DNA from: Candidatus Tritonobacter lacicola
GTDB lineage: Bacteria > Auribacterota > Tritonobacteria > Tritonobacterales > Tritonobacteraceae
NCBI GenBank assembly: GCA_030765135.1
Contig: JAVCDC010000065.1
Location: 1 to 51,620 of the forward strand
Reading direction: 5' to 3'
DNA: 51,620 bases
Part shown: one piece after another, positions 1-8,554 of the stretch
How positions within the stretch are numbered: the first letter of the stretch is position 1
Layout of the letters: each line of letters begins with the position of its first letter
Made by a program: the position numbers and the translations under genes
Notes under the pieces: model-generated
The model's input: the letters and a program-made list of their open reading frames with translations, nothing else
What the model was told of the DNA's origin: nothing
The model's database searches: none

Positions 1-24
1 CTCCTCTGTGGTATGGTGCTTCAT
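1..24 (-). CDS. Start of an unidentified gene (partial)
   Basis: Only the first eight codons (MKHHTTEE) are inside the window. I call it a gene because an excellent Shine-Dalgarno sequence, AAGGAGG (minus strand, 39-33), sits 8 nt before the ATG at 24-22. It follows the lipoprotein gene at 117-773 in the same direction, about 90 nt downstream, so the two may share a transcript. The product cannot be judged from eight residues. The start region is inside a perfect inverted repeat, described separately. Confidence 0.55.
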
Positions 25-91
25 GAGCGTATCCTCCTTACCTCTCTCGAGAGGTTTGATTGTTTCTAGGGTCCTATGAGGATACGCTCAT
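23..91 (-). promoter_or_regulatory. Inverted repeat that would hide a ribosome binding site and start codon
   Basis: Bases 23-36 (ATGAGCGTATCCTC) and 78-91 (GAGGATACGCTCAT) are perfect 14-nt reverse complements with 41 nt between them. In the minus-strand transcript the downstream arm contains the GAGG of the Shine-Dalgarno and the first two bases of the AUG of the partial gene at 1-24. Pairing would therefore block its translation. The loop contains a further small palindrome, CTCTCGAGAG. No T-run follows, so it does not look like an intrinsic terminator. A translational switch is inference; the repeat itself is seen directly. Confidence 0.5.
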
Positions 92-116
92 TTTCTTTCT
101 CATCCACAACTTTTGG

Positions 117-773
117 TTATACCTCGTATCGTGTCAGCGTGATACGAGAACGACCTTTGACCTGCAACAGAGATCCCATGGCATTGAATGGCATCTGCGC
201 AGGAACATCAACCGAATCACCGACTTTGAGCGCCTTGGTGGGAAGCGGGAAAAGCATCTTGAGGAGCATGTCCTGGGAGCTATTCCCAAAAGATCCAGAT
301 CCATCCTCTTTCATCCCTTGGACAACGAATGGCGGCATCGTCTGTTCCATGGTCTTGGGCTCGTCTTCTCCCACATCCATTTTCATGCTCGTTTTCATGT
401 CCTTCAACACGAGTTCTGCGGTGTTGTCTCCCTGACTCTTGACAAGCAGAACGCCCTTGGCAAACATCTCTTGCCCGGTATCACGAGAACCGCCTCCGAA
501 GGCAGCACCCATGTCCATCTTGCTGCGGACCTCTTGTTCGTAGGCGTAGGTATGTACGACGTTGGCCTTGGAGAAATCCCATCGAAACACGGGAGCCGCC
601 GCAGGTGGTGTCGTTTCTTTGTATTTCTCCTTGGTGACTTGTTTGGCAAACTGGGATGCGACGCCTTTAGCATCTGGTTCTGCGGCGCACGAGGCAGTGC
701 ACAAGCTCAAAACAAACAATATGCCCAGACTAGCTTTGCCGTATCTCTTGTCGCATCTGGATAGCTTCATCAT
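117..773 (-). CDS. Putative lipoprotein of unknown function
   Basis: The 218-residue protein has a positively charged start (MMKLSRCDKR), a hydrophobic stretch and the lipobox-like LCTASC, so it is probably exported and lipid-anchored. I chose the ATG at 773 because AAGGAG lies 7 nt upstream; a longer frame to 824 has no such site. The mature part is soluble-looking with many Met and Lys residues and phrases such as ELVLKDMKTSMKMDV and KVGDSVDVPAQMP. Such text recalls DUF6263-like lipoproteins that appraise a total-versus-spontaneous ratio domain, but I do not recognise the family with certainty. It is the last complete gene before the partial gene at 1-24, and lies about 500 nt downstream of uvrB across a repeat-rich gap. 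Confidence 0.7.
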   Translation of the reverse strand: MMKLSRCDKRYGKASLGILFVLSLCTASCAAEPDAKGVASQFAKQVTKEKYKETTPPAAAPVFRWDFSKANVVHTYAYEQEVRSKMDMGAAFGGGSRDTGQEMFAKGVLLVKSQGDNTAELVLKDMKTSMKMDVGEDEPKTMEQTMPPFVVQGMKEDGSGSFGNSSQDMLLKMLFPLPTKALKVGDSVDVPAQMPFNAMGSLLQVKGRSRITLTRYEV

Positions 774-801
774 CGTGTATCTCCTTCTTTTTCTGCCCCA
801 T

Positions 802-1221
802 CCACGAATTACACGAATTTTCACGAATATAAACCATGGATTATACCTGCTTAACCCGGATTATTCACAAACTAAAAATATTTGACAGGATAACCCCGAT
901 AAATCGGGGCAGACACGATAAAATGGATAAGATATTTTCTATCCTGTTAATCCCGTTAATCCTGTCTAATACGCTTTAAGGTAAGCCGTTATGGTGTTTT
1001 GTACTGATGTTTATGAATATTTCGAATTAACTGATTACTAATTTACCTTGCTTATTCCCCTTTTTCAAAATCCGCATAATCCGCCCAATCCGCGGTTCAT
1101 TATTCGTATATCGTATTGCCTAATACGTATCGCGTTTTACCACGCTATCCCAGTTTCTAGTTTCCCGCGTCAAGTTTCTTATGCTGCCGTTTCCCATTCG
1201 TGTAATTCGTGTAATTCGTGG
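802..1221. repeat. Gap bounded by 26-bp inverted repeats (MITE-like)
   Basis: The gap 774-1274 has no convincing gene. Its core is bounded by two near-identical inverted sequences: 802-828 (CCACGAATTACACGAATTTT and following) and 1196-1221, whose reverse complement starts CCACGAATTACACGAATTAC. Inside are more short-period runs: CACGAAT, AATCC and TTAATCC steps of about 9 nt, and a small hairpin, CCCCGATAAATCGGGG, near 894-909. It looks like a non-autonomous intergenic element or nested insertions. No transposase or target-site duplication was identified. Confidence 0.5.
941..1024 (+). repeat. Dispersed intergenic repeat, copy 1
   Basis: About 84 nt starting TATCCTGTTAATCCCG and containing CTTTAAGGTAAGCCGT recur in the same orientation at 15809-15890. 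The copies share most bases, with scattered substitutions and small indels. Both sit between the 3' end of one minus-strand gene and the start of the next. Confidence 0.65.
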
Positions 1222-1274
1222 ATGAATTTTGTTTGTTTTATTTGATTGGTTTTTCGGGTTTCGGATTTCGGGTT

Positions 1275-3254
1275 TTATTTCTTCCTTTTTCTTCCTTTTC
1301 CCGTCAGGCGGTATATCTGGTCCCGGATCTCGGCGGCCCGCTCGAAGTCCCACCTGTCCGCCGCCTCCTTCATCTCCTTCTCAAGCTGGTTTATCGCCTC
1401 GGTCACCTCGTACTCGGCCCTCCACTCCTTGACCAGGCCGCGTACGAGTTTCCGCGCAGCGCGCTCCCGGGAGAGGCTCTCCTGCACCGCGCGGACTATT
1501 GACCGGGGGGTTATTCCATGCTCCCTGTTATAAGCGCTCTGCTTCGCCCGGCGCTCGTTGGTGATCGCGATTGTTTTTCTTATCGAGTCCGTGAGCTGGT
1601 CGGCGTAGAGAACGACCTCGCCGTTCACGTTCCGCGCGGCCCTGCCGGCTGTCTGGATGAGGGACGTGTGGCTCCTCAGGAAACCCTCCTTGTCGGCATC
1701 GAGGATGGCGACGAGCGAGACCTCGGGGAGGTCCAGCCCTTCCCTCAGGAGGTTTATACCGACAAGGACGTCGAACTCGGCGGCCCTCAGCCCCCTGAGA
1801 AGCTCCACGCGCTCGATCGCGTCTATCTCGGAATGGATGTATTTGACCTTTATTCCTATCTCCGCCAGGTAGTCGGTGAGATTCTCCGACATCCTCTTGG
1901 TGAGGGTGGTCACCAGGACACGCTCACCCTGCTTCACCCTCCCCCTGATCCGCTCGATGAGGTCGTCGACCTGGCCATCCAGGGGGCAAACCGTCACCCC
2001 GGGGTCGATCAGCCCCGTCGGCCTGATAACCTGCTCGGCTGGGTCCGGGTCCTTCGACAGCTCGTAGGGCCCCGGCGTGGCAGAGATGAATACCACCTGG
2101 CTGATGAGCGAGTCGAACTCCTCGAAGTTGAGCGGGCGGTTGTCGAGCGCGGAGGGCAGCCTGAAGCCGTGCTCGACCAGCGTCAGCTTGCGGGAGCGGT
2201 CGCCTTTGTACATTCCTCTCAGCTGCGGTAGTGTCGCATGTGACTCATCGATGAAGAAAAGGGAGTCCGGCGGGAAGAAGTCTATGAGGCAGCATGGACG
2301 CTGGCCCGGCAGGCGGCCGCTGAGGTGACGGGAATAGTTCTCTATGCCCTGGCAGTAGCCGAGCTCCTTCAGCATCTCCAGGTCGTAGCGCGTCCTCGAC
2401 TCGATCCGCTGCGCTTCCAGGAGCTTGCCCTCCGCCTTCAATTCGGCAAGCCTCTCCGCAAGCTCACCTTCGATGGCCGAAAAAGCCCTCTCCAGCTTGC
2501 TGTAGGGAATAACGAAGTGCTTGGCGGGGTAGATGGTAACGGTCTCAAGCCCCTCGATCGCCCTCCCCGTGGTCTGGTTGAAGCGCTCTATCTTCTCAAC
2601 GCGATCGCAGTCGAAGGATATTCGAACGGGGTCCGTCCCCGCCGCTGTGAAGACGTCGAGCACCTCGCCCCGGACCCTGAACCTGCCCCTGGAGAAATCG
2701 ATGTCGTTTCTCTCGTACTGGAGGTCGACGAGGCGCCGCAGGAGCTTCTCTCTCTCGATCTTCTCGCCTGTCTTAACCATAACGACGAGATCCAGGACGT
2801 CCTCGGGGGAGCCGACGCCGTAAATGCAGGAGACGCTCGCCACGACTATCACGTCCCTCCTCCGGAGGAGTGACGTCGTTGCCGACAGCCTCAGCCTCTC
2901 TAGCTCCCTGTTTATTGAGGCGTCCTTTTCTATGTAGGTGTCCGTCTGCGGTATGTAGGCCTCGGGCTGGTAGTAGTCGTAATAGCTGACGAAGTACTCC
3001 ACCGCGTTATCCGGGAAGAACTGCTTGAGCTCGCTGTAGAGCTGCGCGGCAAGCGTCTTGTTGTGCGATACGACGAGGGTCGGACGCTGCACCCTCTCGA
3101 TGGCGTTCGCTATCGTGAACGTCTTGCCCGAGCCGGTGACGCCGAGGAGGGTCTGGTAGCGCTGCCCATCCTCGAGCCTCCTCACGAGCTTCTCTATCGC
3201 CCCGGGCTGGTCGCCCTCCGGCTTAAAGTCCGAATGGAGAACAAATTTAGACAT
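1275..3254 (-). CDS. uvrB: UvrABC system protein B
   Basis: UvrB is the helicase-like damage-verification subunit of nucleotide excision repair; it is loaded by UvrA and then recruits UvrC. The 659-residue product has the normal length. Visible features in order: Walker A GVTGSGKT near residue 40, the beta-hairpin region [16 protein letters not shown] near 90-105 that grips damaged DNA, DESH as the Walker B/DEAD-type motif near 340, helicase motifs in the second RecA domain ([16 protein letters not shown], and QTAGRAARN near 545), and a C-terminal UVR motif ([21 protein letters not shown]) that binds UvrC. ATG at 3254 is preceded by GAGG 7 nt upstream. It stands alone between repeat-rich gaps, with no uvrA or uvrC nearby. 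Confidence 0.98.
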   Translation of the reverse strand: MSKFVLHSDFKPEGDQPGAIEKLVRRLEDGQRYQTLLGVTGSGKTFTIANAIERVQRPTLVVSHNKTLAAQLYSELKQFFPDNAVEYFVSYYDYYQPEAYIPQTDTYIEKDASINRELERLRLSATTSLLRRRDVIVVASVSCIYGVGSPEDVLDLVVMVKTGEKIEREKLLRRLVDLQYERNDIDFSRGRFRVRGEVLDVFTAAGTDPVRISFDCDRVEKIERFNQTTGRAIEGLETVTIYPAKHFVIPYSKLERAFSAIEGELAERLAELKAEGKLLEAQRIESRTRYDLEMLKELGYCQGIENYSRHLSGRLPGQRPCCLIDFFPPDSLFFIDESHATLPQLRGMYKGDRSRKLTLVEHGFRLPSALDNRPLNFEEFDSLISQVVFISATPGPYELSKDPDPAEQVIRPTGLIDPGVTVCPLDGQVDDLIERIRGRVKQGERVLVTTLTKRMSENLTDYLAEIGIKVKYIHSEIDAIERVELLRGLRAAEFDVLVGINLLREGLDLPEVSLVAILDADKEGFLRSHTSLIQTAGRAARNVNGEVVLYADQLTDSIRKTIAITNERRAKQSAYNREHGITPRSIVRAVQESLSRERAARKLVRGLVKEWRAEYEVTEAINQLEKEMKEAADRWDFERAAEIRDQIYRLTGKGRKRKK

Positions 3255-3281
3255 AAGACAGCCTCAAAAGATTCAATTTAA

Positions 3282-3390
3282 ACCACGGATTAAACGGATT
3301 ATACGGATTTAAAGCAGGGCTGTAAAAAGCGGATTCAATCTCAATAGACTGTGTTGTTAATCCGTTTAATCCGCCTAATCCGTGGTTATT
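3282..3390. repeat. Imperfect inverted repeat of AATCCG steps
   Basis: Upstream of uvrB, 3282-3310 (AACCACGGATTAAACGGATT and on) and 3356-3388 (which reads ...CCTAATCCGTGGTT) are imperfect reverse complements built from CGGATT units at 9-10 nt spacing. It is the same style as the 802-1221 element. The uvrB promoter must lie in or near it. No gene is seen between 3255 and 3458. Confidence 0.5.
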
Positions 3391-3458
3391 TTTTCTCTGT
3401 GTTGTCTGTGGTTTAATGTTTTTTGAACATTGAAAATTGGATATTGGTTATTGGTCAT

Positions 3459-4232
3459 TCATAGTTTATCTTTGAAAAAGCTGATTGTTTTCGCCAGGAG
3501 CTCCTCCTGCCACTTCACGGACGAGAAGTGATGGTCGGCGCCGTCGATCAGGAACATGTCAAAGTCTCTTCCCCCTTCTCCGAGGCTTTTGCTTAAAGCC
3601 TCCGTGTTCTCCGGCAGAACGACCTCGTCTCCCGTCCCGTGGATGAGGAGGATGGACCCCTCGAAGCCGGCAATTTCCCCCACGGGAGAATACCGCTCGA
3701 ACTCGCGCAGGAAGTCCCCGCTGACCAGCTTACCCCTGTATTCAAATATATCTACATCATCGATATTTACGCTCGAATCTTCAGGAATTACTCGAATCAG
3801 CGCGGCCGCCAGGTCCGCCGGGGCGCACCAGATGACGAGCGCCTTAATCAGGGGGGATTTCGGGGCCGCGATGGAAGCAAGGGAGCCGCCGAGGCTATAG
3901 CCGAGAAGCCCTATCCTATCCGTGTCGATATCCTCGCGGGCGGAGAGAAACTCCAGTGCCGCCGAAAGGTCCGCGAGGTGGTCCGAGAGGTCCATCTCCT
4001 CAAGGTAGCCGTCGCTCTCGCCGCACCCCCTTAAATCGAACCGCAGCGAGGCGATCCCCTCCCCCTCGAGCCTGCGGGAGAGCCTGAGGAAGAGGCGCTG
4101 CGCCTCCACCTTGGTGCCGCCGAGGCCGTGGCACATGAGGACGGCGGGTAAGGGCTTCCCTCCCCCGTCGGGCACGTGGACCATGCCGTAGAGCTTCTGA
4201 CCCTTGTTGTGAAATGTTACCGGGAGCTGCAT
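3459..4232 (-). CDS. Alpha/beta hydrolase
   Basis: A 257-residue cytoplasmic hydrolase of the serine aminopeptidase/BAAT-like alpha/beta fold. The oxyanion-hole region is CHGLGGTK, the nucleophile elbow is GYSLGG (Ser near residue 113), the likely acid is in HGTGDEVVLPENT, and the catalytic His is in DGADHHFSS near the C-terminus. The substrate is unknown; related proteins are esterases, acyl hydrolases or peptidases. Its ATG lies 16 nt inside the end of valS with no clear ribosome binding site, so it is probably translated by coupling to valS. That linkage does not say what it acts on. Confidence 0.88.
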   Translation of the reverse strand: MQLPVTFHNKGQKLYGMVHVPDGGGKPLPAVLMCHGLGGTKVEAQRLFLRLSRRLEGEGIASLRFDLRGCGESDGYLEEMDLSDHLADLSAALEFLSAREDIDTDRIGLLGYSLGGSLASIAAPKSPLIKALVIWCAPADLAAALIRVIPEDSSVNIDDVDIFEYRGKLVSGDFLREFERYSPVGEIAGFEGSILLIHGTGDEVVLPENTEALSKSLGEGGRDFDMFLIDGADHHFSSVKWQEELLAKTISFFKDKL

Positions 4233-6889
4233 AAAAGATCAAGGAGGTGCTGGAGTTGATCCCTGTCCTCTTGGAGCCGGTTTAATTTTTTCCTCTCTCT
4301 TTCAACAACCTGCGCGGGGGCCTTCTCAACAAAGCTGCTGTTGGATAGTTTAGCTTTGGTGGCCTGAATCTGGACCTCAAGCTTTTCAAGCTTATCACCG
4401 AGTCGCTTCTTCTCTTTCTCTGTATCAGGCCTTTTGGTCCAATCCATGAAGACGGTGGAACCCAATACAGTGAGGCTGGAAGCCCAGCCCCTCCTTCGAG
4501 GGTTCCCAGCAATAAACTCAAGCTCTGACGCGCCGATCAGCCTCTTTATATCTTCTTTTTCTCCCTCAAGAAACTCGCGAATCCCTACACCAGTGAATAT
4601 CTTAAAAGGAACAAGCGCTTTTAACGGAACGTTATACTCCTTCTTTAAGTTACGACCGCAACGGACGACATCGTATTTTTCCATGACGTTTTCTAATAAC
4701 ATTGGACGAGCCACCAGATCATCCTTAACCCTCGGCCACTGTGAGAGCGCCAGGAGCTCGTCGTCGAGATAGGAGTACGGCCGGAGTAGCTGCCATATCT
4801 CCTCGGTTATGAAGGGCATGATCGGGTGAAGAAGCTTCATGGAGACGGAGAGGACATTGGCGAGTATGGCCCTAACCCTTGCCGCGCCGGCCTCATCCCC
4901 GCCCCTGAGAACAGGCTTGGAATACTCCACGTACTTGTCGCAGAAGTCGTGCCAGAAGAAGGCGTACATGTGCTGGGCGGCGTCGTTGAGGCGGTACGCC
5001 GACAGTGCCGAGGTGACCTCGTGGACGGCTGTCTGGAGCCTGCTAAGGATGAAGCGGTCATCCGACGAGAGCTCCTCCGGCTTCCATCCGCCGATCTTTA
5101 CGGGCTCGCCCTTCGAGAGCTCCGCCAGGAGGAACCGGGCCGCGTTCCACATCTTGTTGCAGAAGTTCCTGCCCAGCTCGAACTTATCCAGCGATATATA
5201 CACGTCCTGCCCCTGCGCCGTAGTCATGGTCAGCGTGAACCTGAGGGCGTCGGCGCCGTACTCCGAGACGACAAGCAGGGGGTCGATCGTGTTGCCGAGC
5301 GATTTGGACATCTTCTTGCCCGTGTCGTCCCGCACGGTACCGTGGAGGAAGACGTCGCTGAAGGGTATAGCGTCCTTGAATTCAAGGCCGGCCATTATCA
5401 TCCGGGCGACCCAGAAAAACAGGATCTCCGGGGCCGTTACCAGGCAGGACGTCGGATAGTAGAAATCGAGGTCGGGATTGTCTTCCGGCCACCCCAAGGT
5501 CGCGAACGGCCAGAGCCACGACGAGAACCATGTGTCGAGAACGTCCTCGTCCTGGTGGAGATCGCTCCCCCCGCAGGAGGGACACCTCTCAGGCCTCTCG
5601 GCCGAGACTATAGGCTTCTCCTCCCCGCAGCTCCCGCAGTACCAGACGGGTATCCGGTGCCCCCACCAGATCTGCCTGGAGATGCACCAGTCCCTGATGT
5701 TGCGCATCCAGTCGAGGTAGACCTTCTTCCACCGCTCCGGGTAGAAGCGCACCTCGCCGCTCTCCACGACCTCTATCGCGCGCTTTGCCAGGGGCTTCAT
5801 CCTGACGAACCACTGCAGCGAGAGGCGCGGCTCGACGAGGGTGTGGCACCTGTAGCAGTGGCCGGCGGAATGCGTGTGCGGCACCACCTTTTCCAGAAGC
5901 CCCCTCTCCTTCAGGTCGACGAGGAGGGTCTCCCGGCACTCCAGCCGGTCCATCCCCCGGTACTGGACGGGCACGTTCTCATTCATAGTCCCGTCGCCGT
6001 TCATGACGTTCACCGGCTCGAGATCGTGGCGGAGCCCCATCTCGAAGTCGTTCGGGTCGTGGGCGGGCGTCACCTTGACGATGCCCGTGCCGAACTCGGG
6101 GTCCACGAAATCGTCCTCTATGACCGCGAGCCGCCTCTCCACTATCGGCAGGATGAGCTCCTTGCCGACGAGACCCCTGTGGCGGGGATCGTCCGGGTTG
6201 ACGGCTACGGCGACGTCGCCCAGCATCGTCTCGGGGCGGGTCGTCGCCACGGTGATATGGCCCGCTTCGCCCGCCACGGGGTAGCGGATATAGTAGAGCG
6301 CGCCCTGCAGCTCGTCGTGCTCGGCCTCCTCGTCGGAGAGGGCCGTCTGGCACCGGGGACACCAGTTGATGATGTAGTTACCCCTGTATATCAGCCCCTT
6401 ATCGTAGAGGCGCGTGAAGACCTCGATGACCGCGCGGCTGTAGCCGTCATCCATCGTGAAGCGGATCCTGTCCCAGTCGCACGAGCAGCCAAGCGCCTTG
6501 AGCTGCTCGATTATGCGGCCGCCGTACTCCTCCCTCCACCCCCATACCTCCTCCAGGAATTTCTCGCGCCCGAGGTCCTGCCGGGTGCGCCCATCAACGG
6601 CCAGCTTCTTCTCGACCACGTTCTGCGTGGCGATTCCCGCGTGGTCGGTCCCCGGCATCCAGAGCGCGTTCCTGCCCTCGAGCCGCTTCCACCGGATCAG
6701 GATGTCCTGGATCACGTTGTTCAGGGCGTGGCCCAGGTGAAGGATTGCGGTCACGTTCGGCGGCGGGATGGAAATTGAATAAGGTGATCCTCCTCTCTCC
6801 CCCTCGGCGCGGAAAGCGCCCTTCTCGAGCCAGAGGCCGTAGATTCTCTCCTCGACGTCCTTCGGGCTGTACTGTTTCGCAAGTTCCAT
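4217..6889 (-). CDS. valS: Valyl-tRNA synthetase
   Basis: Class I aminoacyl-tRNA synthetase charging tRNA-Val, with editing of threonine. The 890 residues match the family. Seen in order: HIGH-type signature in PPNVTAILHLGHALNN near 42-57; the CP1 editing insertion with TTRPETMLGD near 215-225; Cys-rich zinc ribbons (CPRCQ, CYRCH, CGSCG...CPSCGG); the KMSKS loop KKMSKSLGN near 527; an anticodon-binding helical domain; and a C-terminal Lys/Glu-rich coiled coil (about 820-885) typical of bacterial ValRS. No strong Shine-Dalgarno precedes the ATG at 6889, and the APP1-like gene ends 33 nt upstream, so it may ride on that transcript. No T-box was recognised. Confidence 0.98.
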   Translation of the reverse strand: MELAKQYSPKDVEERIYGLWLEKGAFRAEGERGGSPYSISIPPPNVTAILHLGHALNNVIQDILIRWKRLEGRNALWMPGTDHAGIATQNVVEKKLAVDGRTRQDLGREKFLEEVWGWREEYGGRIIEQLKALGCSCDWDRIRFTMDDGYSRAVIEVFTRLYDKGLIYRGNYIINWCPRCQTALSDEEAEHDELQGALYYIRYPVAGEAGHITVATTRPETMLGDVAVAVNPDDPRHRGLVGKELILPIVERRLAVIEDDFVDPEFGTGIVKVTPAHDPNDFEMGLRHDLEPVNVMNGDGTMNENVPVQYRGMDRLECRETLLVDLKERGLLEKVVPHTHSAGHCYRCHTLVEPRLSLQWFVRMKPLAKRAIEVVESGEVRFYPERWKKVYLDWMRNIRDWCISRQIWWGHRIPVWYCGSCGEEKPIVSAERPERCPSCGGSDLHQDEDVLDTWFSSWLWPFATLGWPEDNPDLDFYYPTSCLVTAPEILFFWVARMIMAGLEFKDAIPFSDVFLHGTVRDDTGKKMSKSLGNTIDPLLVVSEYGADALRFTLTMTTAQGQDVYISLDKFELGRNFCNKMWNAARFLLAELSKGEPVKIGGWKPEELSSDDRFILSRLQTAVHEVTSALSAYRLNDAAQHMYAFFWHDFCDKYVEYSKPVLRGGDEAGAARVRAILANVLSVSMKLLHPIMPFITEEIWQLLRPYSYLDDELLALSQWPRVKDDLVARPMLLENVMEKYDVVRCGRNLKKEYNVPLKALVPFKIFTGVGIREFLEGEKEDIKRLIGASELEFIAGNPRRRGWASSLTVLGSTVFMDWTKRPDTEKEKKRLGDKLEKLEVQIQATKAKLSNSSFVEKAPAQVVERERKKLNRLQEDRDQLQHLLDLLCSSR

Positions 6890-6922
6890 AGTAAAGAATG
6901 ATATCGGCTGAAGGAACGGGGG

Positions 6923-8077
6923 TCAATCCCGCCGTATAATCCCCCTTTTCACAAGGTCAGCCCTCACCTCGTCAGGAGAGGTGAAAAACAGACTGCCGGG
7001 ATACTCCGTGTGCCCTGCCCTCCCCTCTTCGACCTCGCGTATATAGATGGCCTCGATGCGATCGGGATGCGAGGAGAGAAGCCGGGAATATATTTTCGGA
7101 TCCTCCTGGCCGTTGTCGGCAAAGAGCAGGAATTTCCTGCCGGGGAAGGCAGCGAAAATATTCTCTATTGCGCTTTCCTTGTACTGAACGATGCGCGCCG
7201 CTACGCCGCTCGTCACATCTTTCGACAGGTCCAGCTTCATGAGATCAAGTGCGCCGGAAGGAAAGTGGTTAAGGGGGAGAAACTTCACGATGCGCGCCGC
7301 TACGCCGCTCATCACATCTTTCGACAGGTCCAGCTTCATGAGATCGAGTGAGCCGGAAGGAAAGTGGTTGAGGGAGAGAAACTTCACGATGCGCGTTGAA
7401 AAGGCATAGGGGGAAGCAGAGACGTAGTGAAAAGGCCTCGGGCCTTTATTCCCGCTCCTCGCTATATCCGCGTACAGCGCGGCCATGCCGGGCACCGGCT
7501 TATCCGTCTCTGCGTCCCCGAAAAGCACCGCTTTAACCACCTTGCCATGATCGTGGACCCCGGTTATTTTGACCGTATCGTCTATGTCCGAGATGACACC
7601 CAGCTCCGCGTCGGGGCTTGGAACATATACCGTCCCCCGAAAAAGTCTGCCGTCCCTGGCAATTAACTCGACTCCGGTTGTTCCCTTCCACCTGCCTTCC
7701 GGGGGAGCCGTGAGAGAGGCGCTGAAGTATCCCCGGCCATCGGTCCTTGCCGCTTTTCCGGCGACGCCCGCCCGAATCGTGACGGGCTTTTCTTTTGCCC
7801 CGTCGGGGAAAAAGCCGGCCAGGGAAGAGATGGGCCGCTTGATCCTGGGGAAGGGAGCCTCCTTCATGAATTCGCCATAGCCCTTCCCTATGGTGTACAT
7901 CCTTCCCTTTATGTGGAGAACGCCGGAGTTTCCATATCCCGGGAGAACGACCATCCCGTACCTCTCGTCATCGATAATATCCTCGACCTCTCCGGTCTCT
8001 ACGCCGGCAAGGGCAGAGAGAGCGAACGCCATTATGAGGAGGCACGCAGGATACGCGACAACATAGAGTTTATTCAT
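6923..8077 (-). CDS. Secreted APP1/DUF2183-type phosphatase-like protein
   Basis: A 384-residue protein with a signal peptide (MNKLYVVAYPACLLIMAFAL, cut near ALAG). The C-terminal half is the DUF2183/App1 catalytic domain of the HAD superfamily: the nucleophile motif is DIDDTVK, preceded by GVIS, followed by HYVSASPYAFS and, near the end, FADNGQEDPKIY, the late acidic motif. Relatives include yeast phosphatidate phosphatase App1; the bacterial substrate is unknown. I start at the ATG at 8077 rather than a TTG at 8110, because the signal peptide begins there. Unusually, a 33-residue segment after YVSASPYAFS is present twice (see the repeat entry), inserting extra sequence between two conserved HAD motifs. 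It may therefore be impaired. It lies upstream of valS. Confidence 0.82.
   Translation of the reverse strand: MNKLYVVAYPACLLIMAFALSALAGVETGEVEDIIDDERYGMVVLPGYGNSGVLHIKGRMYTIGKGYGEFMKEAPFPRIKRPISSLAGFFPDGAKEKPVTIRAGVAGKAARTDGRGYFSASLTAPPEGRWKGTTGVELIARDGRLFRGTVYVPSPDAELGVISDIDDTVKITGVHDHGKVVKAVLFGDAETDKPVPGMAALYADIARSGNKGPRPFHYVSASPYAFSTRIVKFLSLNHFPSGSLDLMKLDLSKDVMSGVAARIVKFLPLNHFPSGALDLMKLDLSKDVTSGVAARIVQYKESAIENIFAAFPGRKFLLFADNGQEDPKIYSRLLSSHPDRIEAIYIREVEEGRAGHTEYPGSLFFTSPDEVRADLVKRGIIRRD
7190..7387 (-). repeat. 99-bp in-frame tandem duplication
   Basis: Bases 7190-7288 and 7289-7387 are copies of one 99-bp unit, followed by the start of a third (GATGCGCG at 7388). I count five substitutions between the copies. 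Each encodes 33 residues beginning ARIVKFL and containing NHFPSG and LDLMKLDLSKDV. The frame is kept. The few differences argue against a simple assembly duplication. Confidence 0.9.
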
Positions 8078-8396
8078 TTTCCAAGTAAAAAATCCGCCAA
8101 AGGCGGACAAGTCCGGAATTTACCCGCCCGTGGCGGGCTCGAAACAAATCCGGACAGCTCAAGCTCAAATACACCAAAGGATATAGGCAATTTGGAAATT
8201 CGTATTTTAAATTTGTCTCGCCTGCCTGTCGGCAGGCAGGGATTTCGGATTTCGAGTTTAGAGTCATCTCCAAAATAGTTGATAATGAAATGGCACGACT
8301 ACTACCTTATTGTCAAGCAACCGGATAAATACAAGATGGCCGCCCTTCTATTAAGTAACGATCAATTCGCTCATTATCGATGCACTAAACAGTACT

Positions 8397-8427
8397 CCCT
8401 CTCCCCCCAAAAATTGGGGGGAGAGGG
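8397..8427. repeat. CCCTCTCCCC-type hairpin in the 8078-8554 gap
   Basis: The 477-nt gap holds no convincing gene. It contains a 12-bp perfect stem, CCCTCTCCCCCC/GGGGGGAGAGGG, around AAAAATT at 8397-8427, and three smaller hairpins further left: TCCGCC-AAA-GGCGGA near 8093, CCCGCC-CGT-GGCGGG near 8125 and CCTGCC-TGTC-GGCAGG near 8221. The big hairpin belongs to the family also seen at 18744-18770, 18897-18922 and 23584-23610. No T-run follows, so a terminator role for the upstream cimA operon is uncertain. Confidence 0.6.
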
Positions 8428-8554
8428 TATTGCTTATAAGAGGTATTCCAGTGTTCAGCTTCAACTGAATTGGAGAAGCCCCCGAATTTATAAGGGCCGA
8501 CACCATGGCCCGCACTGTCCCTCAGCCACCTGCCCGGCCCCGGCGACGGTATGG

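Noticed and set aside
4826-6778. Long plus-strand open frame opposite valS
   Set aside because: It mirrors the GC-rich codon pattern of valS, shows no family motif and lacks a ribosome binding site; valS itself is certain.
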